DNA from: Rhizophlyctis rosea
Taxonomy: Eukaryota; Chytridiomycota; Chytridiomycetes; Rhizophlyctidales; Rhizophlyctidaceae
Length of the DNA: 20,847 bases
Direction: 5' to 3'
Assembly: GCA_027596075.1 (NCBI GenBank)
Contig: JADGJC010000519.1
Span: forward strand, 1 to 20,847
The translations under genes and the position numbers were made by a program. Positions 1 through 10,084 of this stretch are shown piece after piece. Below the pieces are notes generated by a model, which searched no databases, had not been told where the DNA came from, and saw nothing but the letters and a program-made list of their open reading frames with translations. Every line of letters starts with the position of its first letter. The stretch's first letter is position 1.

Positions 1-3000
1 ACCCCGAGCAGCCCTTCTCAAAGCCTCGATCCATGTCAGCATTCCTTCCTCAGTTTCAGCCTGCAGCAGAATGGATTGGGTGGGGATGGGACGCAGGCGA
101 AGAACATACTTTCGCTTAGTGTAGTCCAGCGCTGGTTCAACGGTCGCAGTTGCGGAGAGGTAAAGCGTTTGGTGTGGTACTGGGCTTGCCTGTAGCACAA
201 ATACAGACCAGAAATACTCAAAACCGTGCATCGCACAAAAGACCAAACTGAATCATCACCCATACCTTTCTTGCATCGTCCATCCCAGAAGCCATGCTCT
301 CCCCTCTGCTCCCGATACTCAACATACTCCACCGAACTCTAGACCCCTTCCTTGAAAGCGAAAGACTTTCCCTGCCGAGCTTTGGACTACCCATCACCAT
401 TGATCCCCTCGCATCTTCCGGGCTACCACCCAAATCTCCACTCCCCACCACACTCCCACTCCCACTCCCACTACCCTCCCGCCCCAAACCTCCAGCCCCG
501 GACTTCCTGGGCGCAGTAAACGCGCGTCTCGAGTCCATGACTGGCGTTCCCGGCCCCGGCGACTCCCTCTCCCCAACTTGACTAACCAACGGCGACCCCC
601 TACTGCTCAAAATGTCCCCGCTCCCCGACATACTCCCGCTGCCACTACCACTCCCGCTCCCACTATTAATAGATTCCAACAGTATAACACCGATACCTGA
701 CCTGCGGGGGTTCATCATTGACCGTCGGTTCTCCAACGTCATCGGACTCTCTCCAGTCGGTAAAGGAGGCAACGGTGCAGATGAGCGGGGAAGGGATTTG
801 TTCGTAAAGGGCGTATCAGGTCCTGACTGCTCCATACTCTGACTCCTGCTGCGATTCCCAAATGGTAGGAATCGTTTCTTTGGTTTAACGGCCGTCCCAA
901 CGGTAGGTGATACAGACTCGCCACCCGCATCCGATGAAGAAAAATCACTATCATTATAGAACGTAAGGTTTGTTCCTTCCAACCGAACCCAAAACGCGAT
1001 CCATTTCCTATTCTTTGCTCGAGCGCCCGTCTCGTCCGTCTCGTCTTTACGCGTCAGGTAGCCCTGTAATTTGACCATAGGTGGTGGCGTTGACGAGGTC
1101 GGTGTCGTGGTGGATATCGTGTCTCTCTTTGTTGAGATTGTTTCTGGTGGGACAAATGTTGTCGCAGAGAGTCTCCGCGACCCAACACTCTCACTAACAG
1201 GCCTCATCGGTACCACTGAAGCAGACGTGCCCCTCCTCAACGCCGGCCTAGCCTTCGCTATAGAACCATCCGAAGCCTCATGATAGGACCCCTCCTTCAT
1301 ATCCGCACAATTCAAAAACAACGCCCTAAACGTCTCAAGCTCCTCCTCACTACACTCAGCCGCAATCTCATCCGAATCCTCCTGACCTAACATTTTCCTC
1401 GTATGTTTCAACGCGTCTCCAGTCGTACTAAAACTTCTCCTCAAACCCGGCCGCCCACTCCCCGACGCGCGCCGCTGCTCCGTACCCCAGCCGAAATCCT
1501 CCCGTTGCGTCCCATCATCCAAAACACCCATATCTGCATCACTCTTCTTCTGCGACGCACTACTACTTTTCGAACGCCGATGCATTCCCAGCCGTCCTCC
1601 CTTTTTGGGCTGCCCAAACCGACTAGGAACCGTCATAGATCGAACCTCAGGCGGAACACCACCATCTTCCCATTCGCTCCCCTCAACACTAAACATCGAC
1701 GTCGTGCTCCCCAGTACGTCAGCATTACTCCCCACACCCACAGCCGCTAAAGAACTCCTCCGACTTCCCCTCCGACTCCCACTGGGTGTGATGATATCCA
1801 CTATACTCGATGCTCTCTTCCCCCCACTCGCTCTCCCAACACTCATTATTCCGAACTTCGGACCCACACCCATTTCTGCAACGTCATCTCGACTGCCGAT
1901 GTCCTGATGGACCTGTCCACGCGCGTTATTGTCTCGACGTAAGTCCAGGGTTGATCCGGGACCTGATGCGCGGGATCGGGAGCGAAGTTCTACTATTGAG
2001 CCACCCGGTCCACCACGACCACCTCGGAGTTCTAGAGCGGATGCTGGACTGAGAGTTGCGGTCGAGCCCATGTCGGCCTTGCGGGGTTCAAGAACCAAAC
2101 TTTGGCGGTACTGAAGGTACGAATGATGGGTGATGGTTAGCTTCATGTTCCATATTTCTAAATGCTTACAATAACCCCAGCCAACTCCCCATACCTGTTC
2201 TTCCTCCATAGCCGAATGCAATTCCGGACTGTATTGAAACCGTTTGATCGTGTCCTGTATTCCCGGGATGGGTTCAAACGGGTATGTGCTCGTCAACTGA
2301 TATCGCGCAATCTCGTCCAGCAAAGCCTCAATCTGTCCGGGAACCGTCAGCTAACTGCACCAACTCGTCTCTATGCGCCAAACTACACACACCTGCCCCT
2401 CCCTATCAACCACCTGCTGCGCCCTAGCCGGGTCACCACGCTCTTTCTTCAAACATTCGTTAAGAAACGTCAGATCGCTAAGCCATGTGCCTATATGACA
2501 AATACATCAGCGCAAATAATTTCCATCAGAATGTCTTCCACCAGCATTCGAAGGCAATCCGCTCACACCCACCAAGATACGGCACACAAGGCGGCTTACA
2601 CCCCGCCAATTTATTCCGATACGCTTCACTATTGTTCATCGGTGACATCAAGTCGGCAAGTTTCTCAAACACCGCACGCTCACGCCGTCCCACCATCTTA
2701 TTTTGCGTGATATCAGCACACAAGTCACGTCGAGAATGCTTGAAAGAAAGAAAACCTACAGCCCAAGTTCTCTCCAGCCGATGCACAGGCGTGCTCTGCA
2801 ACCCCGCCGCAACGCTCCTCAATCCATTAAAATTATTGAAGTCGTGACAATACTGATCAAACGGAAACCGTCAGTCCATAATGTTGGGACACCGGCACAA
2901 TACCCAACTCAGATGCAAGCAACCTCCCAAACAAAAACTCCTCCACAAACCTTAGCGACACTAATAAAATAACAAATCAACTGAAACCTCCTCTTAATTT

Positions 3001-5886
3001 TCGGTGAATCCAGAATCTCTTGTGTGATCCATAACGCAATCTGGGTTGACGAAAACATACATCCATTCAACATCAAACAACCCTTGCCTTCACCTCCCAA
3101 ACATTCAAACAAAAACAAACCTGATTAAAATGCGCCGTGACCCCCACAATATTCGGCGCTTTCTGATGTTTGTCCGCCGTAGACCATGCCAAACTAGCCA
3201 ACTCGTGTCGTCCTATAGACCGGAAAAGGTCGCTGTCGATGAGGGCTAGTTGGCGCTGGTAGATTGAACAGATCCGTCAATAGATTGAAGAGGACGATCA
3301 ATACACCATGGCAGCGCACTCAAACCTACCGCCAACTCCTTAGGATTAACATCAACAATATCCTCAATACCCCCCTCAAAATTCCTATCCTTCGTCGGGC
3401 TCGGCTACAAAACGTTCAATTTTCAATCAGCCACACTTTCCTCCCACTCCCCCCCTCCCCAAACCAAAATCCCCAAAAACCCACCAACAAATTCTTAATA
3501 ACCCCCGGACTCGTCGCCGCCAAAAGCCCCTTTGTCGCAAGCTTAAACCCCTCCGCCGAAGTCCTGAATCGCGGCCCTTGGGACGAGGCTCCGACTGATG
3601 CTGTGGCTGCAGCGCGTTGGACAGCAGCGATGTGGAGGTCGTTGAGGACGGCGATGTCGTCCATGGAGGGACGCAGGTCGGAGGCGCTGTCTGCTGAGAG
3701 CTGGGGAGGGGTGTGTGAGTTGAGGGGGAGAAGAGGTGAATGGCGAGGAAGGGGGAGGCTTACACGACGATTTCGACGAAAAGTCGCTTGGTCTAGATCC
3801 GCGATGTTTGGACTTGATGCCTACAAACAAATATCCCGGTTGTTGTGTGAGTTTATTCACCTTGACAACCCGTTATTGACCTTAACCGCCCAACTTACCC
3901 GCCGACCAGCCGAACTGAGACCTGGCGTCTGTGTTTTGGCATAAATAGAAGAGTAGAGCGGTCAGTCATTATTACTATGAGGTGATAAGGCTACGCAACA
4001 TGTCCCTTGAGCAATCCCAAAGTCGCACTTCCCCATTACATACGACACAACATAACACTCACCAATGACGCCTGTGATGTTACCGAAGTTCGAGGCTGAT
4101 GTACGTGGGGAATGATCAACAAATGGGCATCTTAAATAACTGTCAATCGTGGACCAACCCTACTCACCCCTCCATCCTTCATGCCCTACGAGAAAAATTA
4201 GTCAGTGTCAATAGCCGAGAACGAGAATTTCATCGTTCGCCAACAAAAAAAAACGTACCAAACTAGTCTGTGAAGACCCCTGCCCCGGTCCAGCCGGGAC
4301 ACCCTACCACAAAAAAAAAACAAAAACCATCAATCAATACCCATCATCAACACCCAAACCCAAAACCCCAAATATACCAAACAACAACATCACGCACACA
4401 TACCAACCCACCCCCACCACTACTCATACTCAAACTCCTCTGCTTAACCAACTTCAAACTCCCGCCCCGATCAATCCGCTTTGTCTGCACATTCATCTCC
4501 GCAACAATATCATTGATACTATCATGTTGCTGTGGTCCACCTGCCCCACCACCACTACCCCCCCTCCCACCCCCACTCCCCCTCCTCTCCATACTCCCCG
4601 AACTAACAAAACTCCCCTTCCTCCTCTTCTCAATCAAATTATCCGGCGGGCTCGCAGCAGCAGCCTGCACCGCCATCGCCAATATAGATTTCGACGGTTG
4701 GAGCGGCACCTCGGACCCGGTCTCATTACTCGTTTCGCGGCTGTGGTTGGTGGAGTGGACGGGTGAGTCTGCGGGGCTGGAACGGCGGGAGAGGTATCGG
4801 TTTGGGAAGGTGGTGAAGGAGGAGGAGCGGGGTATTGGTTTGCGGACGGGTCTGGGTGGTTGGGATGGTTGTGTTGAGGTTGATGGTTCGGGTGAGGGGG
4901 AGGTTGTAATTATAGGTGGTGGTATGGATTGAGGGTTTAGTTGTGGTGATGGAGCTGGTGGCGGGGAGGATGTTACGAGTGGGTCTGGGTCACTTATTAG
5001 TTGGACGGATGTTGGGAGGGGTATTCGGGGCCATTCGATTGTTGCGACGGAGTCTTCGGTATCGTCGCTGGATGATGATGAGGAGTTTTTGTTGTTCACT
5101 GATTCGTCGAATATGCGTGCGGGGATACTAGCAGTGTTTGCCATCTCCAATACTTTAGCAATATCAACGCCGTCACTCTGAGCAGCCCAAACCGCCGTTG
5201 GGCCTTTTTTTGTCTCCTTCTCTCTCTCAGTAGAGTGTGACTTCTGATGCCGCTTTGTCTCCTTCTCTCCCTCATTGGAGCGTGATCTCTGATGTCGACT
5301 TCTGGAGCTCATACTCAGGTTGGACTGAGAAGCACTTGGACTCGACCCTGAAGAGACAGTAGCGCGCCGAGCCTGTGCTTGCGAAGCTGCATCGCTCACA
5401 CTGCCTGATGCGAATCGTCTTCCAACGGAGCCCGTTGGTGAAAAACTTTTGTTCTTCGCTGTGGTGGGAGATTGGGACTGTGGTATGGAAGACAACCGTG
5501 CATTCGATCCAGTGGCGGATGGAGCGATGCCGGCAGTCGCTAAAGCTTGCGCCGATATTGACACGACCGCATTTTGAGCAGATGTCTCGGATGCTGATGA
5601 AAATGCATGCCGGCGCTTATGACGAGGGAGAGGGGAGGAGCCGCCGGGATCGGATGCAGGTATGGAAGTGGCACCGTTCCCGATGCCACTGAGATTGGTG
5701 ACCAAGGATATGTTAGTGAAATAGATCATGGTGCCAAACTCAAAAGTAGATGCACCTGCACTCATAATGTGCACTCTTGGCGTACCTGGTCATGATGTAG
5801 ACGACAACGAGCAGATAGCGGCCAGTGGACATAAAACAGAATAACCGTAGCTCTGAAGTGGTGGTAGAAAGGCACTCCACTCTCAT
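1..5886 (-). CDS. RalGPS-like Ras-family guanine nucleotide exchange factor (RasGEF + PH), 3' end cut by window
   Basis: Predicted to activate a Ras/Ral-type GTPase by GDP release, recruited to membrane by its PH domain. Exons (minus strand, 5' to 3'): 5886-5786, 5688-4404, 4303-4259, 4185-4168, 4095-4063, 3928-3899, 3820-3764, 3700-3485, 3404-3330, 3255-3121, 3040-2951, 2852-2760, 2696-2573, 2490-2393, 2332-2195, 2110-266, 189-<1. All junctions are GT-AG and keep frame, giving at least 1,524 codons. Residues about 20-600 are Ser/Pro-rich and look disordered. The RasGEF domain spans about 614-857, from NPKELARQLALID through AHFNQIALWITQEIL, FNNFNGLRSVAAGL, PVHRLERTW and LMSPMNN to SLVLEPR. 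No REM domain is visible. The PH domain starts near 1192 (VKLQGYLTRK, then RKWIAFWVRLEG) and finishes in the last exon (KRKYVLRLRP, then GMLTWIEALRRAA), with about 220 Gly/Ser-rich residues between. The start is uncertain: 5832 is an alternative in-frame ATG, and the frame stays open to an acceptor-like TAG at 5917, so upstream exons are possible. Confidence 0.88.
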
Positions 5887-6916
5887 CGATTCATCGAGTG
5901 CATTGAAGATTGTGTTCTAGCGAGTAGGAGGTGTACCATATATCTTCAAAAGACAAGCAAAAAAGGCAAGAGGGCGTGCTGTCTGAAAAAAATTGTTGCC
6001 GAGTGCCAAGCATTCGGAGCATGTATTCCGCCAAGATGGGGGTCCGAGATGCCAGCAGCAGTATGAGCGGTTAGGGGTCATAACCCTCAACCCCAATCGC
6101 CGATCGGATGGGATGGGTTGCAACATAGCATGGTAGGACCCTAAGAGTTTGAAACTTGAAGATCCATTGATTACGTCATCCAATCTCGGTCTGATAACCA
6201 CCGTTAGGGCGTCAGTGTAGGGCGAGCTTGGCACCAAAGTTTGGAGAAGCACATGGATTTGCTGCATGCGGTTAACAAATGCTGTCCCAATGCTCAGGCT
6301 TCCTATCTGCACTAGGTTTCAGTCGTCTAAAATCCCGCAATTTCCAGAATTCTCAGAAGTGGGTGGAACTTTCGACACTTACCCCCGCAAGCTTATGAAG
6401 AGAGTTCACCAAAAGTCTGTCCTGATATGTGACGTCAGGTGCATATCAGATATCCCGACCCTCAAGCAAAGTGCTCAGCATGTCGGGTGCCTTGCCTCCT
6501 AGGCTTTTTGTGAGTTCCCAGTTCAAGACTAAATTGGTGGTCTCTATTGTGCTCTCTCGCTGCAATCATCTCATCGCCAATCTATATGTGGAACACTTCG
6601 CACAGCGCTTCACATGCCCGCAGGTCTTCTGCAAAAGCAGGTTCAAAACTGTGGGTCGCATGCATAGGGTTTGTGGACTTTGTTTCAAGTTGACACGCAG
6701 AAGAAATTCTGACCACTTCTTGTGCCAGCATCACAACAATTCTCACTTCGCTAAAGCCGACGCCCAGCACCCTCACATCGGCCCAGAAGCTGCCTCCGCT
6801 CCTCCATACTCGGCCGCCTCTGGTGACCCGACGAACAACAAACCAGAAACTGAGATGCTTTCAAACCCCAACGGCAACCTTCCGAGTGGAGCGACGGAAT
6901 CCGAGACGATACCTGA
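5887..6916. other. Intergenic stretch with no established gene; possible upstream exons
   Basis: About 1 kb between the RasGEF gene and the plus-strand repeat protein. On the minus strand, 5917-6312 is open. Its residues near 6265-6140 (a QQIHVLLQTLVPSSPY stretch, then VVIRPRLDDVINGSS) look somewhat protein-like and could be a 5' exon of the RasGEF gene, but I found no donor that joins it in phase to the exon starting near 5916. On the plus strand, 6429-7007 is open, with a Cys/His cluster around 6655-6740 (CGLCFK, then CQHH). No family was recognised for either stretch. It could equally be promoter and spacer DNA. Confidence 0.35.
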
Positions 6917-7669
6917 CAGAGTGAAGGACTCGGGCACCCGGACACAACAACTAGCGCATACTTCCAATGGCCCGACGTCCCACCCACAACGCAAGAACAC
7001 TCGATGACTTCTTCACACCAACTCTACTCAACATCACCGCAAATCGCCGCTGCACCCACCGTGCAATTTCCCTCGGTGAACCCGGACGCAACGACGAGCG
7101 CACACTTCCAATTGCTAGTCCGAGAAGGTCTTCCAACCGCCCCCACCGCCCTCCCCACCACAACCCAAAAACATTCGACGACCTCTTCGATCCGAGTCTA
7201 TTCAACATCACCGCACATCGCCGTTGCACCCACCGTGCAACTTCCCTCCATATCACCAAATGGTATGCTTTACGATCAACCACCAGCGCAGACAAGCACC
7301 CGCCACAACTCCCCACACCCAGAGGTCACACCATACGCAGGATTCCATCGCAGCCAACATCATCTCTCCCACGCGCACTCAAACCTGAGCTCTATCACCG
7401 GAGGCTTCACGGACCCGCCACTCAAATGGACCGACAAAGACAGAATCAGGCAGGAACTAATGCGCGCAAGTGATGAATCGCTAGTCGCCAATCCATCCGC
7501 CGAAAAGAAAGCTTACAATACGCCGCTCGCTCGTAAGCTCTTTCCCAACCTCCCCTTTCGTTGGGGCGACGAAGCGAGGATCAGAGAGGAAGTGATGCGG
7601 ACTGGGGATGGGCCTGTCTTGGACGTTGCGCTGTTTGGTCGAGACGTTTGCTTTGCGGTTGAAGGTTGA
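6917..7669 (+). CDS. Hypothetical repeat-containing protein, 3' exon (5' exons not resolved)
   Basis: The frame is open from 6917, just after a TGA at 6914, to the TGA ending at 7669. Possible starts are the ATG at 7004 or an upstream exon spliced at the CAG ending at 6919. I do not recognise the family. Two layers of internal repetition are visible. A Thr/Ser/Pro-rich unit occurs twice (TSAYFQ ... YSTSPQIAAAPTVQFPS and TSAHFQ ... YSTSPHIAVAPTVQLPS). A 45-codon unit of the form W-x-D-xx-RIR-x-E-x-MR-xx-D starts at codons 7427 and 7562. That second motif is kept at protein level while its DNA has diverged, which is the best argument that this frame is the real one. The product looks mostly disordered, with a charged C-terminus and no signal peptide or membrane segment. 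The upstream plus-strand frame (6429-7007) may supply its N-terminus through an intron I could not place. Confidence 0.5.
   Translation, partial: QSEGLGHPDTTTSAYFQWPDVPPTTQEHSMTSSHQLYSTSPQIAAAPTVQFPSVNPDATTSAHFQLLVREGLPTAPTALPTTTQKHSTTSSIRVYSTSPHIAVAPTVQLPSISPNGMLYDQPPAQTSTRHNSPHPEVTPYAGFHRSQHHLSHAHSNLSSITGGFTDPPLKWTDKDRIRQELMRASDESLVANPSAEKKAYNTPLARKLFPNLPFRWGDEARIREEVMRTGDGPVLDVALFGRDVCFAVEG
6935..7252 (+). repeat. Diverged tandem duplication, two copies (about 144 and 174 bp)
   Basis: Copy one runs about 6935-7078 and copy two about 7079-7252. Both open with ACCCGGACNCAAC and both contain CAACATCACCGCA followed by ATCGCCG[CT]TGCACCCACC. The second copy carries about 30 extra bases in the middle. 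Length differences are multiples of three, so the coding frame is kept. Confidence 0.8.
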
Positions 7670-7707
7670 GGATCACAGTAGTATAAGATGCGGTGTGTAG
7701 TTTGAAA

Positions 7708-7739
7708 TGCTTTGCTTAGACGAGTGCTTTGCTTAGACG
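7708..7739 (+). repeat. Short tandem direct repeat, period 17
   Basis: TGCTTTGCTTAGACG occurs at 7708-7722 and again at 7725-7739, separated by AG. It lies just after the stop codon of the upstream gene, so it would fall in its 3' untranslated region. Confidence 0.9.
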
Positions 7740-7856
7740 GAAGGCCGTGTTTGAAGACATATAAGCATATCGGATAGAGCAAGTGGCAGTACATTTCTAT
7801 AGGGTCATCATAGCAGTATCAAGCTGTAGCATTCTTCTTAATGTAATTACAAAGCA

Positions 7857-7900
7857 TCAATTGCACGGCATACTTGTTGGAACTTCATGACATAGATAGC
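7857..7900 (+). repeat. Copy A of a putative diverged dispersed repeat
   Basis: These 44 bases match 11546-11589 without gaps at roughly 80% of positions, including a shared CTTGTT-N-GAACTT core and a GATAGC end. Further downstream both regions also contain GTACTGCTGT (near 8038 and 11689). Each copy lies 190-270 bp after the end of a plus-strand coding region. Confidence 0.45.
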
Positions 7901-8814
7901 TTCTTCCTGGATTGGCAGAGTTTCCCCCTTTTGTATGATCATGGCATACCCACCTATGCGAACCAAGATAATGGAGATGCACCTGCTAAATTCAGGAGAT
8001 CTATCTTGTGGCGCCACTCTCCTGACAAACAAGTCGGTACTGCTGTAGTACTAAAGCAGGACAAGTCCTTCAACACAACGGTGCGTGCGTAACACGGCGT
8101 CTGTCCCTTTGCGCATTACTTCAATGTTCTCGTTTGCTCTTGTTTTTGCATTCATACGTCCAGTCATCGAGCTTGAGAGCCCATGAGTCAACTTAGGCTC
8201 TTCGCTCATCACATCCACTCTGCCGACGCAAAGCGCCGGAAGGTGCCACGCGTGAAATTGAGTGCTTCCATCCCTGTCCACATCCGGAATCAATTGTGTC
8301 AACCGGAAAGTTCATAGAGCTTGATGCGAGCAGTCAGTCGTTCAACAAACAGAATGATGGGCTTTTTCACCATATTGACTAAGCAGCACGGTACGTTTGT
8401 ATTAAATCAACCCCAAGTCGTTCACATCTGCCATCAGTTGCCTGTCATCATTGGAAAATCAACAGAGCAAATCAAATGATACAAGCCAAGAGGAAGTGTG
8501 GATATAGCATACTGACATGACCTCGCATCCAGCAGTCATTAATTTGAGCAGGCGTGTATACTAGAATGCGTTTTCGGTGATATTTTGTTCCCGCAATCTT
8601 TTTTATTCCTTGCCATGTTGCTACAGATGTTCAGCTTTCTCGTCTCGATTTTGGTTTCAATCACATTGACTGAAGGTCTCTTTGATACTGGCACGTCAGA
8701 AAGAGCGGTAGCCTCAAGACGACTACCGCTAGAGACAGCTCTGGCGTTTTGAGCACGGCTTCCTCGTCACGCCAAAACAAGTTGCAAAGTGGTTTTCTGC
8801 GCCAGATGGCAGTC

Positions 8815-8891
8815 GAGCAGATGGCTGTCATCCTTTATGCCCATATCTTTTTTACCATTGAACTCATTGAAGGGACGACAGCCATCTGCTC
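8815..8891. repeat. Perfect 15-bp inverted repeat with a 47-bp spacer
   Basis: GAGCAGATGGCTGTC at 8815-8829 is the exact reverse complement of 8877-8891. The arms could form a hairpin or be the ends of a very small non-autonomous element. No obvious target-site duplication flanks them. Confidence 0.8.
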
Positions 8892-9382
8892 CACTTCCCC
8901 TTTTTGAGCTCGGCTATCGCAATGAATCGAGGGGTTCGTCCACGCACAGGAGACATGCCTTCTGGCAGCCTGCGCGAGCCAGTGCGGCAGCAATCACGGT
9001 GACAATCAGACATTATGCAACAGGTGGAAATGTGAACAAAACAAGTGAAGAGAGCTTGATGACAAATGCAGTAAGGGCGTACGCCTTATAACGTTTTGTT
9101 CAGGTCGGTTTGGCCGCATCCGCTGATGTCATCCAGCTGAAAAAGTTTTACAACCAGCACATTTGAACTAGGTGGTGGGATCCATTAGTATCATTCTCCG
9201 ACGCAACTCGACCTCAGCCCCTCGAATATCGTAGCACGAATGACAACCTAAGTGGTAAATGATCTTGCTTCTATGTTGGGTATGATGATCTCTTGCTTTT
9301 AATCGTGGCCAGTCCGATTACCAAAAAGAGGCAACACCAGGAAGCAATAAAAATGAGTTAAGCGTTGAGGATCAGCCACGTA

Positions 9383-9643
9383 CTAGAGTGTGCGCTGCCC
9401 AAAAGCTAACATACTCCCATCTTGGTGTCCCGCACCACTCCAAGAGATATAAAAAATGATACCGTCCGCCTTGGAAGTCAGTAATATGCCGACAATACCT
9501 GCGCCTGGCTCCTTCAATGAAAAGAAATATGATCTGTCATAGTCCTGAATGGGTAGTGGATCCATGGTAACAGTCTGGCCACAACTGTGCAGGCATTCAT
9601 TCTTATCGAGCTTTGCATGTGGCCATCTGGTATGGTGGCATCG
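9383..9643 (-). CDS. Weak coding-like fragment, unknown
   Basis: An open frame of 86 codons follows a TGA at 9644-9646 and ends at a TAG at 9383. The translation has a balanced, non-repetitive composition with hydrophobic and aromatic stretches (QDYDRSYFFSLKEPGAG, then ILLTSKADGIIFYISWSG) and two nearby cysteines (ECLHSCGQ). It could be an exon or a relic of a real gene, but no family is recognised and neighbouring exons were not found. A chance open frame is also possible. Confidence 0.25.
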   Translation of the reverse strand, partial: RCHHTRWPHAKLDKNECLHSCGQTVTMDPLPIQDYDRSYFFSLKEPGAGIVGILLTSKADGIIFYISWSGAGHQDGSMLAFGQRTL

Positions 9644-10084
9644 TCATCAATCCGTTCAAGTTACACCAAGTCAGAAACTAGCCCAGCGCTGACTGTCAAT
9701 TACTATGTCCTCAGGAGCAGGTGGCACCGTCACTTGGGGGAGTGACTTGGTTGATCAGTGACTCCACGGCTGGCTCCACCGGATCCTCTATGCCCGACTC
9801 GGTCATCTGCCTTGGCAAGGCCGTGATTGGCGTTTCACAAATACACAACTTTCATATTCCGACATCTGGGTCGAGACCGTTGGTAAGTTAGGCAGATTCT
9901 TACTGGGTCTCAGGCTTGCCGAACCTTCTACTGATTCAAAGTGCGAAGGTTTCTTCACCTTTTACCATTGTGACCTCACTCCTACCAGGTTGATGAACGC
10001 CAATAAAGCCCATCAATGGTGTCAAAGTCAGGTGCGCAATCAACTCATCCCCAGGAGAAGCTCCTTATAATTATAAATCCCCAG
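9644..10084 (+). other. Possible 5' exons of the downstream DUF3990-like gene
   Basis: Two overlapping plus-strand frames look partly protein-like here. One runs about 9762-10073 (containing YSDIWVETVGKLGRFLLGL). The other is open from 9994 and continues in phase into the gene at 10085 (containing SSPGEAPYNYKSPGSF). Candidate splice signals are a donor GTAAGT at 9883, acceptors at 9988 and 10084, and a weak donor at 10027 that would join the first frame to the downstream gene in phase. I could not choose a single model; decay by frameshift would look the same. Confidence 0.3.

Larger units (their letters stand above)
7670..9382. other. Non-coding stretch without a recognisable gene
   Basis: All three frames on both strands are broken into short pieces with no recognisable domain. 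The stretch holds a short direct repeat, one copy of a dispersed repeat, an 8-bp hairpin (8704-8711 with 8723-8730) and a 15-bp inverted repeat, listed separately where notable. I see no transposase, reverse transcriptase or RNA gene. Confidence 0.5.

Noticed and set aside
3264..3944. A 226-codon plus-strand open frame
   Set aside because: It lies opposite the spliced RasGEF exons, has strongly biased antisense composition and no domain, while the minus strand gives a continuous family match.
4270..4932. A 220-codon plus-strand open frame rich in Pro and Leu
   Set aside because: It is the antisense of the Ser/Pro-rich exon 5688-4404 of the RasGEF gene; its Pro/Leu runs follow from that exon's codon composition.
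6967..7473. A competing plus-strand frame (168 codons) over the tandem duplication
   Set aside because: The duplication length is a multiple of three, so all frames look repeated. Only the frame ending at 7669 also keeps the W-D-RIR-E-MR repeat at protein level.
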